From assembly GCA_025462725.1 (NCBI GenBank), contig JAOAPE010000012.1:545942-609941 (forward strand): a stretch of DNA of 64,000 nucleotides, given 5' to 3'. This DNA comes from Terriglobales bacterium (GTDB taxonomy: Bacteria; Acidobacteriota; Terriglobia; Terriglobales; Acidobacteriaceae). How positions within the stretch are numbered: position 1 is the stretch's first letter; every line of letters begins with the position of its first letter. A program made the position numbers and the translations under genes. Under the pieces are notes generated by a model that did not search any database, had not been told where the DNA came from, and worked only from the letters and a program-made list of their open reading frames with translations. Shown here piece by piece: positions 31,806 through 39,838 of this stretch.

Positions 31806-33416
31806 ATGGCCAATCTACTGGCTACAAAACCGCTGAGTATGCTGCTGCAAGAGGCGCAGGAGACCGGCGAACATAGCCTAAAGCGGACGCTGGGCCCGTT
31901 TCAATTGACCGCTCTTGGTGTGGGCGCAGTAATCGGGGCAGGAATCTTCGTCTTTTCCGGGCTGGGCGCTCATTATGCAGGACCGGGACTGATGTTGTCT
32001 TTTGTGTTATCGGGCTTGGGATGTACCTTTGCCGCTCTTTGTTATGCAGAATTTGCTGCGATGATCCCGCTGGCAGGCAGCGCTTACACATATGCGTATG
32101 CGACGTTGGGTGAGATATTCGCATGGATCATCGGCTGGGACCTCACGCTTGAATACGCAATGGGTGCAAGTACGGTTTCGTCCGGATGGTCTAACCATTT
32201 CATCGAGCTGCTGAACATTTTCAATATCAAGATGCCGCTGTGGCTTGCCTATGACCACTGGACAGGCCTGCGCACCGCGGAGAACATCGTTGCCCGGCAG
32301 ATGGCTGCGGCACAGGACCCCTCGCTGGTTGCTGGAACACAGGCGTTCCTGGAGAAAGTGACCGGCATCATGACCGCGCAATCGCCGGAACTCTTGCAAA
32401 GAGCTCACACTCTTCTCAATGCACCGACCATCGGCGGCGTGGAGATCGGATTCAATCTACCTGCTTTTGTTATTGCTTTGATCATCACTGCGGTTCTTGT
32501 GATCGGGATCAAGGAGAGCGCACGCTTCAACTCGACCATAGTTGTGATCAAGGTGGCTGTCGTCCTCTTCGTGATCGGTTTGGGTTTTAAGTATGTCAAC
32601 TTCAGCAACTGGGGAAGCGACTGGCACTCATTCGCGCCCTATGGTTTTGGCGGTATAGGCGCGGGAGCGGCCTATATTTTCTTTGCCTACATCGGATTTG
32701 ACGCTGTCTCGACCACTGCGCAAGAGGCAAAGAATCCGCAACGTGATCTGCCAATAGGCATCATCGCGTCGCTGGTGGTTTGCACCGTCCTTTACATTCT
32801 TGTGGCAGGTGTTCTCACCGGCATGGTGCCGTGGCAAGACGTCAACATTGAAGCACCGGTCGCGCGTGCATTCCTCGATCGCGGCCTGAGCACTGCGTCA
32901 CACATCATCACTATCGGCGCACTCGCTGGACTTACAAGCGTCATGCTCGTCATGTTGCTCGGCCAGACTCGCGTTCTGTACTCGATGGCCAATGATGGGT
33001 TGCTGCCGAAAAAGTTCTTCGCGGACGTTCATCCGAAGTACCGCACGCCATGGAAAAACACGATGCTTGTTGGGCTATTGGCTGCCGCCGTCGGTAGCAC
33101 AACACCGATCGATGATATCGGCAAGATGGTGAATATTGGAACGCTGCTGGCATTCATCATCGTTTGTATCGCCGTGATGATGTTGCGGAAGACTAACCCC
33201 GGGCAGGCGAGGCCCTTCCGTACCCCCTGGGTCCCGTTCGTGCCCATCATGGGAATCCTTTTCAATGGATACATGATGTACAAACTGGGATGGGTAAACT
33301 GGGCGCGATTGATCGTCTGGCTTGCCATTGGACTGGTGATCTACTTCACCTACGGCAGACACCATAGCAAGCTGCAGAATTCGCCGACACTCGTGGCGAG
33401 TTCCTCGAACGACTAA
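31806..33416 (+). CDS. APC-family permease, cationic amino acid transporter-like
   Basis: The 536-residue membrane protein has the APC signature GVGAVIGAGIFVFSGLGAHY near 37-56 and YIFFAYIGFDAVSTTAQEAKNPQRDLPIGI near 290-320. These place it in the CAT-like group (YfnA and relatives). A hydrophilic insert of about 80 residues lies between the third and fourth helices (around 130-215) and is longer than in close families. AAGGAG lies just before the ATG. It follows the other permease by 47 bases and ends at a strong terminator. Confidence 0.88.
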   Translation: MANLLATKPLSMLLQEAQETGEHSLKRTLGPFQLTALGVGAVIGAGIFVFSGLGAHYAGPGLMLSFVLSGLGCTFAALCYAEFAAMIPLAGSAYTYAYATLGEIFAWIIGWDLTLEYAMGASTVSSGWSNHFIELLNIFNIKMPLWLAYDHWTGLRTAENIVARQMAAAQDPSLVAGTQAFLEKVTGIMTAQSPELLQRAHTLLNAPTIGGVEIGFNLPAFVIALIITAVLVIGIKESARFNSTIVVIKVAVVLFVIGLGFKYVNFSNWGSDWHSFAPYGFGGIGAGAAYIFFAYIGFDAVSTTAQEAKNPQRDLPIGIIASLVVCTVLYILVAGVLTGMVPWQDVNIEAPVARAFLDRGLSTASHIITIGALAGLTSVMLVMLLGQTRVLYSMANDGLLPKKFFADVHPKYRTPWKNTMLVGLLAAAVGSTTPIDDIGKMVNIGTLLAFIIVCIAVMMLRKTNPGQARPFRTPWVPFVPIMGILFNGYMMYKLGWVNWARLIVWLAIGLVIYFTYGRHHSKLQNSPTLVASSSND

Positions 33417-33433
33417 TGATTGAATTTTCCATC

Positions 33434-33464
33434 GGCCCTCCGTTCGCGGAGGGCCTTTGTTTTT
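33434..33464 (+). terminator. Rho-independent terminator after the permease pair
   Basis: GGCCCTCCG (33434-33442) pairs with CGGAGGGCC (33447-33455) around a TTCG-type tetraloop, followed by TTTGTTTTT. Confidence 0.93.
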
Positions 33465-33468
33465 CCTA

Positions 33469-33474
33469 TACAAT
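33469..33474 (+). promoter_or_regulatory. -10 element for the potassium-channel-like gene
   Basis: TACAAT, within TATACAAT, directly follows the terminator T-run and ends 12 bases before the ATG at 33487. The 5' leader would be about five bases. No ribosome binding site is visible. Confidence 0.5.
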
Positions 33475-33486
33475 CCCGCAGTAACG

Positions 33487-34509
33487 ATGACGAAGACCTG
33501 GAAGAGAATACGGATATTACTCGTTGTGCTCGCCATGTGTACCCTGCTGGGCACTGTGGGATATCACTACATCGAGGGTTGGCCATGGTTTGACTCTTTG
33601 TACATGGTGGTTCTCACTTTCAGTACAGTGGGATTTGCGGAGGTGCATCCACTTTCGCATCTAGGCCGCGTCTTTACGATCGGGCTCATTCTGGTAGGCG
33701 TTGGGCTGGTGTACTTCGCCATCGGAACCATGACATATGCTTTGCTAGAATTCGAGATTGAGAAAGTTTTTGGAAGGCGAAAAATGGCACGCGAGATCGA
33801 GCGCCTCACCGGACACTACATCATCTGCGGCGCAGGCCGCGTTGGGCAGAGTTCCGCACGGGAACTGGCGAGGCGTCCGGTTCCGTTCGTCATCATTGAG
33901 AGCAATAAGCCGAGGTTCGATAACTTCGGCGAAGAGGGGGGCGAAGATTGGCTGATCATCGAAGGCGATGCGACGAAGGAATCCGTATTGCGGCAGGCGC
34001 GTATTGACACCGCGATCGGATTGGTCGCCGCCACAACAACAGATGCAACGAACATCTACATTGTGCTGACTGCGCGCGGGCTAAATCCCAATCTAAAGAT
34101 CATTGCGCGCGCCAGCGAGGAAGATGCGGAGAAACATCTGAAGAAAGCCGGCGCGGATTCAGTGGTGTCACCGTATGCATTCGCCGGACACCGAATCGCG
34201 CAATCCTTTCTTCGGCCGAATGTAGTGGATTTCCTCGATGTCGCCATTTCGCATGACGACCATCACGAGATGGTAATCGAAGAAATCCTCGTCAATGAGA
34301 AATCGCGACTGGCCGGTACAACGGTAGGCTCTTCATACATACATCGCGATATGGGGATCATGATCCTTGCGATCAAACACGCGGATGGCGCGCCCGGTTT
34401 CAATCCCACGGCAACGCAGGTGATCAATCCGGGAGATTATTTGATCGTAATGGGAGAGGCCGCGAAGATGGTGAAGCTGGAAGCCATTGCCGCAGGTGCC
34501 GCGAAATGA
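33487..34509 (+). CDS. Two-helix K+ channel-like protein with TrkA-N domain
   Basis: The 340-residue protein has two membrane helices (about 8-27 and 62-85) around a pore loop, then a Rossmann-type RCK/TrkA-N domain (GHYIICGAGRVGQSSARELA near 109-128) and a TrkA-C-like domain at the end. This is the layout of MthK/Kch-type potassium channels, gated by a ligand at the RCK part. The filter reads TVGFAE (residues 47-52) where potassium channels have TVGYGD or TVGYGE; both Tyr and the second Gly are changed. I chose ATG at 33487 because the longer frame starts inside the terminator. The stop overlaps the nnr gene start (ATGA). Confidence 0.85.
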   Translation: MTKTWKRIRILLVVLAMCTLLGTVGYHYIEGWPWFDSLYMVVLTFSTVGFAEVHPLSHLGRVFTIGLILVGVGLVYFAIGTMTYALLEFEIEKVFGRRKMAREIERLTGHYIICGAGRVGQSSARELARRPVPFVIIESNKPRFDNFGEEGGEDWLIIEGDATKESVLRQARIDTAIGLVAATTTDATNIYIVLTARGLNPNLKIIARASEEDAEKHLKKAGADSVVSPYAFAGHRIAQSFLRPNVVDFLDVAISHDDHHEMVIEEILVNEKSRLAGTTVGSSYIHRDMGIMILAIKHADGAPGFNPTATQVINPGDYLIVMGEAAKMVKLEAIAAGAAK

Positions 34510-36050
34510 AGATCGTCACAGCAGCGGAGATGCGCGAGATTGACCGCGTGACGATTGAAGAACATTCGGTTCCGTCCCTTACGTTGATGGAAAACGCCGG
34601 CACGGCTGTCGCCGATTTTGTGCTCGAACGTTTCTCCCACGCTGAGTGTATCCACGTGATTGCAGGACGCGGAAACAACGGAGGAGACGGCTTTGTCGTG
34701 GCGCGAAAGCTGCATGAGGCAGGGAAGCAAGTACGTGTTCTTCTGCTGGCAGATCCGGCTGAGCTACAAGGCGATGCCCTCGACATGTATAAGCGCGTTC
34801 CGCTGAAGCCAAACGTCGCGCAGTCAGAGTCGGACATCCAGAAGTATTCGTGGACGGAAGCAGATTTATTTGTCGACGCAATTCTTGGCACGGGATCACG
34901 ACTTCCTGTGGAAGGAGTGTTCGCCGCCGCTATCGAAAAGATGAATGAAAGCGGAGCCCCGGTCGTGTCCGTCGATATTCCATCCGGAGCATCGGCGGAT
35001 GATATGAAATCCGATTCGCAGCCAGTGGTACACGCGGCAGCCATCGTTTCATTCACGGCGCTCAAGCCGGCACATGTATTTCAATTCAGAGATGTGCCGA
35101 TTGCGCTCAAGCAAATAGGTACGCCGCCGGAAGCGATCACTTCGAAGAGCGACTTGAACCTGATCACTCCGCGCGATTTCGAAGTGTTTCTTCGTTCGCG
35201 AGAACCAGATTCAAACAAAGGCAGATTCGGTCATGTGCTTGTGCTCGGCGGCTCCACCGGCAAAGCGGGAGCGGCGGCGATGGCGGGAATGGCAGCGCTT
35301 CGTGCAGGCGCCGGATTAGTGACGGTGGGGACGCCCAAGTCCGTGCTTCCGGTGGTTGCAGGGTTTGCTCCCGAATTGATGACCGAGGGACTGGCTGAAA
35401 CGGAGCGGGGAACCTTCTCCATTCTTGCGCTCGAGACGCAACGGCAATTTAGCGCAGGAAAGAACGTGGCGGCGATCGGCCCGGGAATCTCTCGTGACCG
35501 CGAAGCGGCGCAATTTGTCCGGGCCTTGATGGATCGTATGCAATTGGCGACCGTGCTTGATGCTGACGGGCTGAATGCTTATGAGGAGCATCGGCAGTAT
35601 TTGAATGGCAACAACCGGCCGGTGGTGATCACTCCGCATCCGGGGGAGATGGCACGGCTGACCGGGAAGTCTGTTGCCGACATTCAGAGCGACCGGATTA
35701 GCGTGGCACGGCAGTATGCTCGAGAGCACAATCTCTATGTTGTCCTTAAGGGAGATCACACCGTGGTAGCCGAACCGGGCGGGCGAGTGTGGATCAACAA
35801 TACCGGCAATCCTGGAATGGCGACCGGCGGAACTGGTGACATCCTCACCGGCATTATTGCGGGACTCATCGCGCAACGTCCCGCAGACATAGCCACTGCG
35901 ATTATTGCGGGAGTTTATCTGCACGGCATGGCCGGTGATTTGATTCGAGACGAAATCGGGGAAGCCTCGCTCATCGCAACAGACTTACTGTTGGGATTGC
36001 CGCAAGCTTTCCGCAAAGCGGCTGCATCGCTGGATGCTGATATTCTTTAG
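34506..36050 (+). CDS. nnr: Bifunctional NAD(P)H-hydrate epimerase/dehydratase
   Basis: The enzyme repairs hydrated NADH and NADPH. The N-terminal epimerase (YjeF_N, about 1-210) has MKIVTAAEMREIDRVTIEEH, GRGNNGGDGFVVARKL and VDIPSGASADD. The C-terminal ADP-dependent dehydratase (about 225-510) has the ribokinase-like words GRFGHVLVLGGSTGKAGAA, DADGLNAY and TGGTGDILTGIIAGLIAQ. The 514 residues are normal for the fused form. It overlaps the end of the channel gene by four bases and tsaE follows, a common neighbour of nnr in bacteria. Confidence 0.94.
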   Translation: MKIVTAAEMREIDRVTIEEHSVPSLTLMENAGTAVADFVLERFSHAECIHVIAGRGNNGGDGFVVARKLHEAGKQVRVLLLADPAELQGDALDMYKRVPLKPNVAQSESDIQKYSWTEADLFVDAILGTGSRLPVEGVFAAAIEKMNESGAPVVSVDIPSGASADDMKSDSQPVVHAAAIVSFTALKPAHVFQFRDVPIALKQIGTPPEAITSKSDLNLITPRDFEVFLRSREPDSNKGRFGHVLVLGGSTGKAGAAAMAGMAALRAGAGLVTVGTPKSVLPVVAGFAPELMTEGLAETERGTFSILALETQRQFSAGKNVAAIGPGISRDREAAQFVRALMDRMQLATVLDADGLNAYEEHRQYLNGNNRPVVITPHPGEMARLTGKSVADIQSDRISVARQYAREHNLYVVLKGDHTVVAEPGGRVWINNTGNPGMATGGTGDILTGIIAGLIAQRPADIATAIIAGVYLHGMAGDLIRDEIGEASLIATDLLLGLPQAFRKAAASLDADIL

Positions 36051-36069
36051 CCTGTCCAATCCCAAATAC

Positions 36070-36525
36070 ATGTCTTGCGAAGAAAAAACCACAATCACCA
36101 AATCCGCAGAAGAGACGATTGAATTCGGCAGGGAGCTGAAGCCATTGCTGTCGCCGCCGAAGATCGTTCTGTTGCGCGGCGACTTGGGTGCGGGCAAGAC
36201 GACGATGGTGAAGGGAATCGCCGAGGCTCTCGGCGCGGCAGCGCAGGAAGATGTCACCAGTCCGACATTCACGCTAGTCCATGAGTATCGCGGTCCCGGT
36301 GTGATGGTTTATCACATCGATCTGTATCGGATAGATACGTTGCGGGAGTTGGAAACGCTTGGTCTGGATGATCTGGTCGATAACAACAGCGTGCTGCTCA
36401 TCGAATGGGGAGAGAAGTTTGAGCGGTTCCGCCGTGACCGCGACGTGGAGATTGCAATTCAGCGCGTGAGCGAAAACGAACGGCGGATATCAGTGATGAC
36501 ATCCGCCGCGCATGCGAGGAGCTAG
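36070..36525 (+). CDS. tsaE: TsaE, tRNA t6A-modification ATPase
   Basis: TsaE is the P-loop ATPase partner of TsaB/TsaD in making N6-threonylcarbamoyladenosine at position 37 of tRNA. The Walker A is LRGDLGAGKTTM, with SPTFTLVHEY and HIDLYRI following, and IEWGEKF near the end. I chose ATG at 36070 (MSCEEKTTITKSAEETIEFG), 19 bases past the nnr stop. An in-frame ATG at 36034 would overlap nnr by 17 bases and is possible. Neither start has a clear ribosome binding site. Confidence 0.92.
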   Translation: MSCEEKTTITKSAEETIEFGRELKPLLSPPKIVLLRGDLGAGKTTMVKGIAEALGAAAQEDVTSPTFTLVHEYRGPGVMVYHIDLYRIDTLRELETLGLDDLVDNNSVLLIEWGEKFERFRRDRDVEIAIQRVSENERRISVMTSAAHARS

Positions 36526-36540
36526 TAAGGGGAGTCACAG

Positions 36541-37521
36541 CTACTCGATTCGAATCTCGCCTGAGCCGGTTTCCACATTCAGCGCTGGTCCTCCTGCGCC
36601 GACTTTGCCTTGAACCCGGTTCTTCTTCATTGTTCCTTGGATCGTCAGCGGGTGGTTGACGGTTACGTTGCCGGAGCTGCTTCGTGCATCCACGTTGAAT
36701 GCCGCTTGCGAAGGCAACCGGAGAATCACGTCGCCAGAACCCGTGTGGATGTCCCAATCGCTTTTGGCTTCGCCCTGCGCTTCGACTCCGCCACTTCCGG
36801 TGCGCGCTTCCACGCCGCCCTTCACGTTCTTGAGCACCACGTGTCCCGAGCCAGTCTTTGCGGAAACGTGTCCGGGAGCAGTTTGTGACAGAGTGACATC
36901 TCCGCTGCCGGTATCGGCATAGAAGCTGCCCGCAATACCGCCAGCCTTGATCGTGCCGCTTCCTGCGCTGGCGTAAACGGAACCTTTGACGTCATCGAGG
37001 TTGATGTCACCCGAACCAGTGCTCACGCGAACTTCGCTGCCGATCTTCGAAGCGCTGATGGTTCCGGAGCCCGAACTTGCTTTCAACGGACCTTGGACGT
37101 CTTGCACGTTCTGGTCGCCAGAGCCGGTTTCAGTACGCACCCGTGAGGTGTTGGGTACGGTGACGTCGTAGCTTATAGAGACGTTATTGCGCAGATCGCG
37201 GTCGTCGATCCTGCCGATGCGGATGAAGGATCCACTCTGCGTGATTGGAGGGTTGGCTTCGATCTTCTTTACCTTTTCCTCTGCGGAGAGGCCGCCGCCA
37301 AACCAAGTGTCGTTTGCGCTAATGCGCGCACTTACGACTACGGACGTGGTGTTGCCGGAGTGAATCCTGATGTCGCCTGAGCCTGTAGTGATCTCGATGT
37401 CAGGAGTGCCGGATACGGTAAGAGTCCGGGTGAACGATCCCTTTACATCGAATGCCATTGCAGACTGGCTTATCGCACAGATGAGAATCGCCAGAGTCAG
37501 GTGGAGCTTGGTTGCTTTCAT
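36541..37521 (-). CDS. Secreted DUF4097 repeat protein A
   Basis: This is an exported protein of 326 residues: a signal peptide (1-23), then a right-handed repeat structure expected from DUF4097. I count eleven copies of a TGSG-type turn (TGSGDI, SGSGTI, TGSGDV and variants) at intervals of about 17-22 residues, which suits stacked beta coils. An YDVTVP stretch near 118 is typical. It is the second of two tandem paralogues, 17 bases after the other (37539-38426), and has about two extra repeats. The function of the family is unknown; it often accompanies membrane regulators or transport systems. Confidence 0.8.
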   Translation of the reverse strand: MKATKLHLTLAILICAISQSAMAFDVKGSFTRTLTVSGTPDIEITTGSGDIRIHSGNTTSVVVSARISANDTWFGGGLSAEEKVKKIEANPPITQSGSFIRIGRIDDRDLRNNVSISYDVTVPNTSRVRTETGSGDQNVQDVQGPLKASSGSGTISASKIGSEVRVSTGSGDINLDDVKGSVYASAGSGTIKAGGIAGSFYADTGSGDVTLSQTAPGHVSAKTGSGHVVLKNVKGGVEARTGSGGVEAQGEAKSDWDIHTGSGDVILRLPSQAAFNVDARSSSGNVTVNHPLTIQGTMKKNRVQGKVGAGGPALNVETGSGEIRIE

Positions 37522-37538
37522 TTTCGCCTCGTTTACTA

Positions 37539-38426
37539 CTAGTCGATGTCGATTCCGCCGGAGCCCGTACGCAATCGCAACATGGGACCGCCGTTGCCGA
37601 CAGTGCCTTCAATATGATTTCGTCGCAGAGAACCTTGCATCGTGATGGGGTGATTCACAGTGACGCCGCCGGAACCAGACTGCGCATCCACACGGAAACC
37701 CGCCTGTGATGGCACTTTTACGCGAATCCCGCCAGAGCCGGTGTGGATGTCCCAATCGCCTTTGGCATTGCCCTCAGCCTCGACGCCGCCGCTGCCGGTG
37801 CTGGCATTGAGTCCGCCATTGATGTTGTAGAGGCGAATGTGTCCGGAGCCAGTGTGGGCGTTCACGTTGCCTTCCGCGCCATTGAGTTCGATACCGCCTG
37901 AACCCGTTTGCAGCTTTACTTCGCTGGCGATCTTGTTTACGCGGATGCGACCTGAGCCGGACTCTGCTCTGACAGCACCTTGAAGACTGTCGATGTCAAC
38001 GCTACCGGACCCGGTTTGGGAATCAAGCTTCGTGCTTGACGGGACTGTGACGTCATAACTGATGGAAACACCTTGCCGGAGATCTTCGTCCTGAATCTTT
38101 CCGATCGTGATTGAATTTCCATTCTGTTCGACAGGAGGATTGGCTTCGATACGCTTTACGCGCTCGTCGGCGGAGAGTTTGCTGCCACGACCCCAGTTGC
38201 CCCAACTGTCATTCGCTTTGATACGGGCCTGAATGACAACGGAGTTGGTGTTTCCTGTGCGGACGTTAATACTGCCCGAACCAGTGGTTATCGAGACGTC
38301 GGGCGAACCGGAGACAGTCAGCGTTTTAGAGAACGATCCAGTGGCATCCGCCGCGAACGCGGCCTGTGTCAGTGCGAGCGAGACTACAACCAGAGCAATT
38401 GCGGAAATGCGTTTAGACGATTTCAT
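37539..38426 (-). CDS. Secreted DUF4097 repeat protein B
   Basis: This paralogue of the adjacent gene has 295 residues, a signal peptide (1-25) and nine TGSG-type turns. Shared blocks include SFSKTLTVSGSPDVSITTGS, RVKRIEANPP and ISYDVTVPS, and both end in a TGSG motif. GAGGTGAT precedes its ATG. It starts 23 bases after the adaptor stop, so adaptor, B and A form an operon. Tandem duplication with repeat number change is the simplest origin. Confidence 0.8.
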   Translation of the reverse strand: MKSSKRISAIALVVVSLALTQAAFAADATGSFSKTLTVSGSPDVSITTGSGSINVRTGNTNSVVIQARIKANDSWGNWGRGSKLSADERVKRIEANPPVEQNGNSITIGKIQDEDLRQGVSISYDVTVPSSTKLDSQTGSGSVDIDSLQGAVRAESGSGRIRVNKIASEVKLQTGSGGIELNGAEGNVNAHTGSGHIRLYNINGGLNASTGSGGVEAEGNAKGDWDIHTGSGGIRVKVPSQAGFRVDAQSGSGGVTVNHPITMQGSLRRNHIEGTVGNGGPMLRLRTGSGGIDID

Positions 38427-38449
38427 CCGATCACCTCACTAAACTTTTC

Positions 38450-39655
38450 TTACTGAAGAACGACTTTGTCGTCCTTCTTGAGGCCTGCCAGCAATTCTGT
38501 CTTCGATCCGTTGGAGATGCCGACTTTTACAGTGGTCTTGCGCTTGCCGTCTGGAGCTTTCGGGTCTGGAACTTCAACGGAGGCGTTCTTGTCTTTGTCA
38601 TAGATCAACGCGCCTTCGGGAATGTAGAGAACATTCTTGTGTTCTTCCAATAGGATTTCGGCGTTCGCGGTCATGGCGGCTTTGAGTTGTCCGCCGGGGT
38701 TGGTGATCGATACGCGCACTTCGAAAGTAGTCACGTTGTCTTTTTCTGCGCCCATGGGCGAGATCTTTGTGACTTTACCTTCAAAACTCTTGTCTTTGAA
38801 TGATTCGACTTTGATCCGGGCTGGTTGACCCAGGAACACTTTTCCGATATCGCTTTCATCCACTTTGCCTTTGACGAAGACTTCGTGGGTGTCACCGAGA
38901 GTCATCACGAGAGTTGCGGAAGAACCTAACACGAGGATGGAGCTGACTGCGTCGCCGACTTCTACGCCACGGGAGAGAACGATGCCATCGATCGGAGCAA
39001 CGATGGTTGAATTTCGGAACTGTTGTTCTGCCTGGTCAACGTTGGCCTTTTGTTGCGCAACCTGCGCCTTTGCTTGCGCCTGCTTTGCCCTGCTGACAGT
39101 TAAAGTCGCGCGAGCCATGTCGCGCTTGTTGACTGAGAGTTCGTAAGCGCGTTGTGAGTCGTCGAGCGCAGCTTGCGAGACGACGCCATCTTTTGCCATC
39201 TGCTGTGCACGTTCGTAAGCGCGCTGCAAGGTGGGAACATCCGGACCGAGCGCGTCAACCTTGGCGCGTTCGATGTCGGCTTCAGTGGCGCGGAGGTTTG
39301 CTTCAGCTGCTTCCAGCGAAGCCCGGGATTGATTCAAACTTGCCTGGATCTCTTCTTTGTCGAGTTCGGCGAGCACCTGACCGGCTTTCACCGAATCTCC
39401 GGCATCGACGAGCAGGCGTTTTACGATTCCGCTGGCCTTCGACTTGATGTCAACTTTGGTAATGGGCTCGATCTTGCCGGTAGCGACGACGCTCTTCGCG
39501 AGGTCTCCCTGCTCTACCTTGCCGGTCTTTGAGTCATCAATCTTGGTGCCGCCGGACTTTGCAAACAATACTCCGGCTACGATCAAGATCAACAAAACCA
39601 CGCCTACGCCGATATAAATCTTCCGGTTCTTCTTCTTGCCGGTTCCCATTGCCAT
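38450..39655 (-). CDS. HlyD/MacA-type periplasmic adaptor subunit
   Basis: This is a membrane-fusion protein of 401 residues. One N-terminal membrane helix (about 12-33) is followed by a lipoyl half-motif (VDIKSKASGIVKRLLVDAGD), a long coiled-coil hairpin (about 105-215, Ala/Gln-rich), the second lipoyl half (STIVAPIDGIVLSRGVEVGD) and beta-barrel and membrane-proximal domains. It should bridge an ABC (MacB-type) or RND pump to the outer membrane. No ATPase, permease or outer-membrane factor is next to it; the downstream genes are the two DUF4097 proteins. GGGGAGG lies before the ATG at 39655. Confidence 0.88.
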   Translation of the reverse strand: MAMGTGKKKNRKIYIGVGVVLLILIVAGVLFAKSGGTKIDDSKTGKVEQGDLAKSVVATGKIEPITKVDIKSKASGIVKRLLVDAGDSVKAGQVLAELDKEEIQASLNQSRASLEAAEANLRATEADIERAKVDALGPDVPTLQRAYERAQQMAKDGVVSQAALDDSQRAYELSVNKRDMARATLTVSRAKQAQAKAQVAQQKANVDQAEQQFRNSTIVAPIDGIVLSRGVEVGDAVSSILVLGSSATLVMTLGDTHEVFVKGKVDESDIGKVFLGQPARIKVESFKDKSFEGKVTKISPMGAEKDNVTTFEVRVSITNPGGQLKAAMTANAEILLEEHKNVLYIPEGALIYDKDKNASVEVPDPKAPDGKRKTTVKVGISNGSKTELLAGLKKDDKVVLQ

Positions 39656-39819
39656 CGAACTGCCTCCCCGCTTATTAGGTCCTTCGAATGATTACTTACC
39701 TTGTTACGAGCCGTTACACGGAACGGTTCCCCGGAAAGGAAAGAAATCTTGTAGCCGGCGCGCTTGCCAAACTTAGACGGGGGCTTTGGGCATAAGTCAT
39801 CAGTCAGCAACGCTCAAAA

Positions 39820-39828
39820 TGTTAAAAT
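39820..39828 (+). promoter_or_regulatory. Extended -10 element for the CorC-like gene
   Basis: TGTTAAAAT (TGN plus TAAAAT, 39823-39828) ends ten bases before ATG at 39839, allowing only a few bases of 5' leader. It has the same TGTTAAA core as the aconitase element at 14678-14686. Confidence 0.5.
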
Positions 39829-39838
39829 CGAAGCGTTT

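Noticed and set aside
35316-35924. 202-codon open frame on minus strand
   Set aside because: It is antisense to the conserved dehydratase half of the nnr gene, with no motif.
36034-36069. Longer N-terminus for TsaE
   Set aside because: It is possible, but the extra 12 residues overlap the nnr gene and do not look like the family N-terminus. Noted as an alternative start only.
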